Source: Candidatus Scatomorpha merdipullorum (GTDB lineage: Bacteria > Bacillota > Clostridia > Oscillospirales > Oscillospiraceae). Taken from it: DNA of 6,745 nt. The stretch lies in assembly GCA_018716795.1 (NCBI GenBank), contig DVJK01000244.1:1-6745 (forward strand), given 5' to 3'. This document shows, in pieces, positions 5,807 through 6,745 of the stretch (its first letter is position 1; every line of letters starts with the position of its first letter). Below the pieces are notes generated by a model, which was not told the DNA's origin, made no database searches, and saw only the letters and a program-made list of their open reading frames with translations. Both the position numbers and the translations under genes were made by a program.

Positions 5807-5825
5807 ATCCTCCGAAGTCAATACT
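5798..5825 (+). repeat. Direct repeat GTCAATACT, two copies 19 bp apart
   Basis: GTCAATACT occurs at 5798-5806 and 5817-5825. The first copy is the putative -10 element. The second lacks a matching -35 upstream, so it is not an obvious second promoter. The 19-bp repeat period is near two helical turns. Confidence 0.5.
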
Positions 5826-5835
5826 TGTACGGAGG
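5809..5835 (+). promoter_or_regulatory. Possible hairpin hiding the spoIIQ ribosome-binding site
   Basis: CCTCCG (5809-5814) is fully complementary to CGGAGG (5830-5835), which contains the GGAGG Shine-Dalgarno. Inside, AAGT (5815-5818) pairs with ACTT (5823-5826) around CAAT, leaving a GTA bulge. The hairpin forms only in RNAs that begin upstream of about 5809; a SigF transcript starting near 5813 would lose most of the left arm. Confidence 0.4.
5831..5835 (+). promoter_or_regulatory. Ribosome-binding site of spoIIQ
   Basis: GGAGG lies 7 bases before ATG 5843 and fixes that start. The same frame is open back to 5684, but that extension would run through the promoters and has no such site. 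Confidence 0.85.
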
Positions 5836-5842
5836 TACAGAC

Positions 5843-6586
5843 ATGGAGAACAAGAAAGGCTCCGGGGCGGGAGCTCTGGAGAAATTCTTTGCCGGAAAGG
5901 GCTTCTACATAGTCCTTTTCCTGTGCGCGGCTGTGATTGGCGTGTCCGCCTGGTCGCTGCTGAGCGGGAGAGGGGCTGTGGAGGAGGACGCCCTGGACGT
6001 CTACCGGCCCGTCGTGAGCCAGCCGCCGCTGCCGACCGCCGAGCCCGGCTGGGAGAGCCCTCCCGCCGAGGACGCCGCCGCCGAGCCGCCCGAGACGGTG
6101 AGCGAGACGCCTGCGGTGCAGCCCACGCCCGCGCCCACCCCGGCCCCGACGCCGGAGCCCGCGCCGGCCGACGCCGCGCCGGAGAGCTGGGCCTGGCCCG
6201 TCACCGGCTCGGTTGAGCGGGCGCACTCGCTCGACGAGCTCGTTTACGACAGGACCATGGGCGACTGGCGCACGCACGATGGGATAGACATAGCCGCCGC
6301 GCTAGGCGCGCAGGTCAAGGCCGGAGCCTCCGGCACGGTCACGGATATCCGCGACGATCCCCTCTATGGCACGACAGTGGTCATAAGCCACGGCGGAGGC
6401 TTCGAGAGCGTATACTCGAACCTCGCGGCCCTGCCCACGGTCGAGGTCGGCGACGCCGTCGCCGCCGGCGAGGTCATAGGCTCCGTCGGCACCACCGCCC
6501 TGTGCGAGTCCGGCGAGGTCTATCACCTGCACTTCGCCATGGCCTGCAACGGCGAAAGCGTAAACCCGCAGGAATACCTCGCCTGA
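5843..6586 (+). CDS. spoIIQ: SpoIIQ-like M23 family (LytM-domain) sporulation protein
   Basis: This 247-residue protein resembles SpoIIQ, the forespore membrane protein that binds SpoIIIAH across the intermembrane space and is needed for engulfment and late forespore gene expression. A short basic N-terminus precedes one membrane helix (about 19-41, FYIVLFLCAAVIGVSAWSLL). A Pro/Ala/Thr/Glu-rich linker (58-114, with PTPAPTPAPTPEP) leads to the M23 domain starting at WAWPVTGSV (116-124). LDELVYDRTMGDWRTHDGIDIAA is the SpoIIQ-type entry to the active site. The zinc ligands are present: His145 and Asp149 (H-x3-D) and His230 in HLHF (228-231). The Y-x-H-L motif of lytic enzymes reads YSNL (191-194), with Asn for the catalytic His. 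Zinc binding thus seems kept, as in clostridial SpoIIQ, while hydrolysis is doubtful. The SigF-like promoter upstream supports the assignment. A different M23 envelope protein with a similar membrane anchor remains possible. Confidence 0.82.
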   Translation: MENKKGSGAGALEKFFAGKGFYIVLFLCAAVIGVSAWSLLSGRGAVEEDALDVYRPVVSQPPLPTAEPGWESPPAEDAAAEPPETVSETPAVQPTPAPTPAPTPEPAPADAAPESWAWPVTGSVERAHSLDELVYDRTMGDWRTHDGIDIAAALGAQVKAGASGTVTDIRDDPLYGTTVVISHGGGFESVYSNLAALPTVEVGDAVAAGEVIGSVGTTALCESGEVYHLHFAMACNGESVNPQEYLA

Positions 6587-6609
6587 AACGCCCGCAGGCG
6601 ATTTAGAGC

Positions 6610-6642
6610 AAAAAAGGACCGGTCTTCGGACCGGTCCTTTTT
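6610..6642 (+). terminator. Rho-independent terminator after spoIIQ
   Basis: A 9-bp stem pairs GGACCGGTC (6616-6624) with GACCGGTCC (6629-6637) around TTCG, giving the extra-stable C(UUCG)G tetraloop. Five Ts follow (6638-6642) and six As precede (6610-6615), so it could also stop transcription entering from the right. Confidence 0.95.
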
Positions 6643-6745
6643 CATCTTTACCCGGCGGGAGACGCTTTGCCGATACCTTCGTCTCGCTTATGTCCGACTG
6701 CTGCGTTTCGCATCAAACAATCAAACGCTCATAATTCTGAACGAA
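6643..6745. other. AT-richer non-coding edge segment
   Basis: No credible gene was found in this last stretch. It is clearly less GC-rich than the rest. GAGACG (6659-6664) and CGTCTC (6680-6685) form a 6-bp inverted repeat with a 15-base loop. Short ORFs (21 codons on the minus strand from 6713 to 6648, 14 codons on the plus strand from 6690) have no ribosome-binding site. It may be a spacer, part of a dispersed repeat, or the upstream region of a gene outside the window. Confidence 0.4.

Noticed and set aside
5684..5842. N-terminal extension of spoIIQ to an upstream in-frame start
   Set aside because: The extension would run through both promoters and has no ribosome-binding site, while ATG 5843 has GGAGG at ideal spacing and gives the expected short tail before the membrane helix.
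6121..6168. C-rich repetitive stretch that might be a tandem repeat element
   Set aside because: It encodes the Pro/Thr/Ala-rich linker of SpoIIQ; the repetition follows from the protein sequence.
6648..6713. 21-codon minus-strand ORF at the right edge
   Set aside because: No ribosome-binding site and no recognisable product; length is within chance.

Overview
The window is GC-rich (about two thirds G+C by eye) and densely coding. It holds six complete genes: four rightward genes (18-3756), one leftward metal-pump gene (start codon 5684, stop at 3795) and one rightward gene (5843-6586). Three strong Rho-independent terminators separate the transcription blocks. The last protein looks like the sporulation protein SpoIIQ and has a SigF-like promoter. 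Ribosome-binding sites are Firmicutes-type and the glycosyltransferase is of the diacylglycerol-glycolipid type. Together these suggest a GC-rich, spore-forming member of the Clostridia, perhaps an Oscillospiraceae-like gut bacterium. The taxonomic call is inference.

Region 1 (1-3800) looks like a sugar-nucleotide and membrane-lipid block. galE (UDP-glucose 4-epimerase) is followed by a terminator hairpin. After that come a nucleotidyltransferase of unknown sugar specificity, a GT28/MGDG-synthase-like glycosyltransferase, and a CDP-alcohol phosphatidyltransferase with the complete family motif. A reasonable reading is that the first two proteins supply or interconvert UDP-sugars, the third puts the sugar on diacylglycerol, and the fourth makes phospholipid. 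No experiment links them here. The block ends in a perfect 20-bp palindrome flanked by A and T tracts, which can serve as a two-way terminator for the convergent genes on either side.

Region 2 (3795-5749, minus strand) is a P1B-type heavy-metal ATPase. It lacks an N-terminal metal-binding domain and has an unusual last membrane helix. It has a near-consensus SigA promoter (TTGACA-N17-TATCAT) and an AT-rich inverted repeat over the -10, which suggests metal-dependent repression.

Region 3 (5750-6642) is spoIIQ. Its upstream region holds a SigF-like promoter, a 9-bp direct repeat, several dyads and a possible hairpin over the ribosome-binding site. The protein keeps the M23 zinc ligands but has Asn where lytic M23 enzymes usually have a catalytic His. 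A C(UUCG)G terminator follows. The last 100 bases are AT-richer and hold no gene I can support.

I see no CRISPR array, insertion sequence, tRNA or rRNA. I found no clearly novel multi-gene system. The best leads are regulatory (the 5694-5842 divergent region, the in-frame ATG-TAA-GTG start at 3181, the terminator in front of the nucleotidyltransferase), plus the lipid gene cluster.
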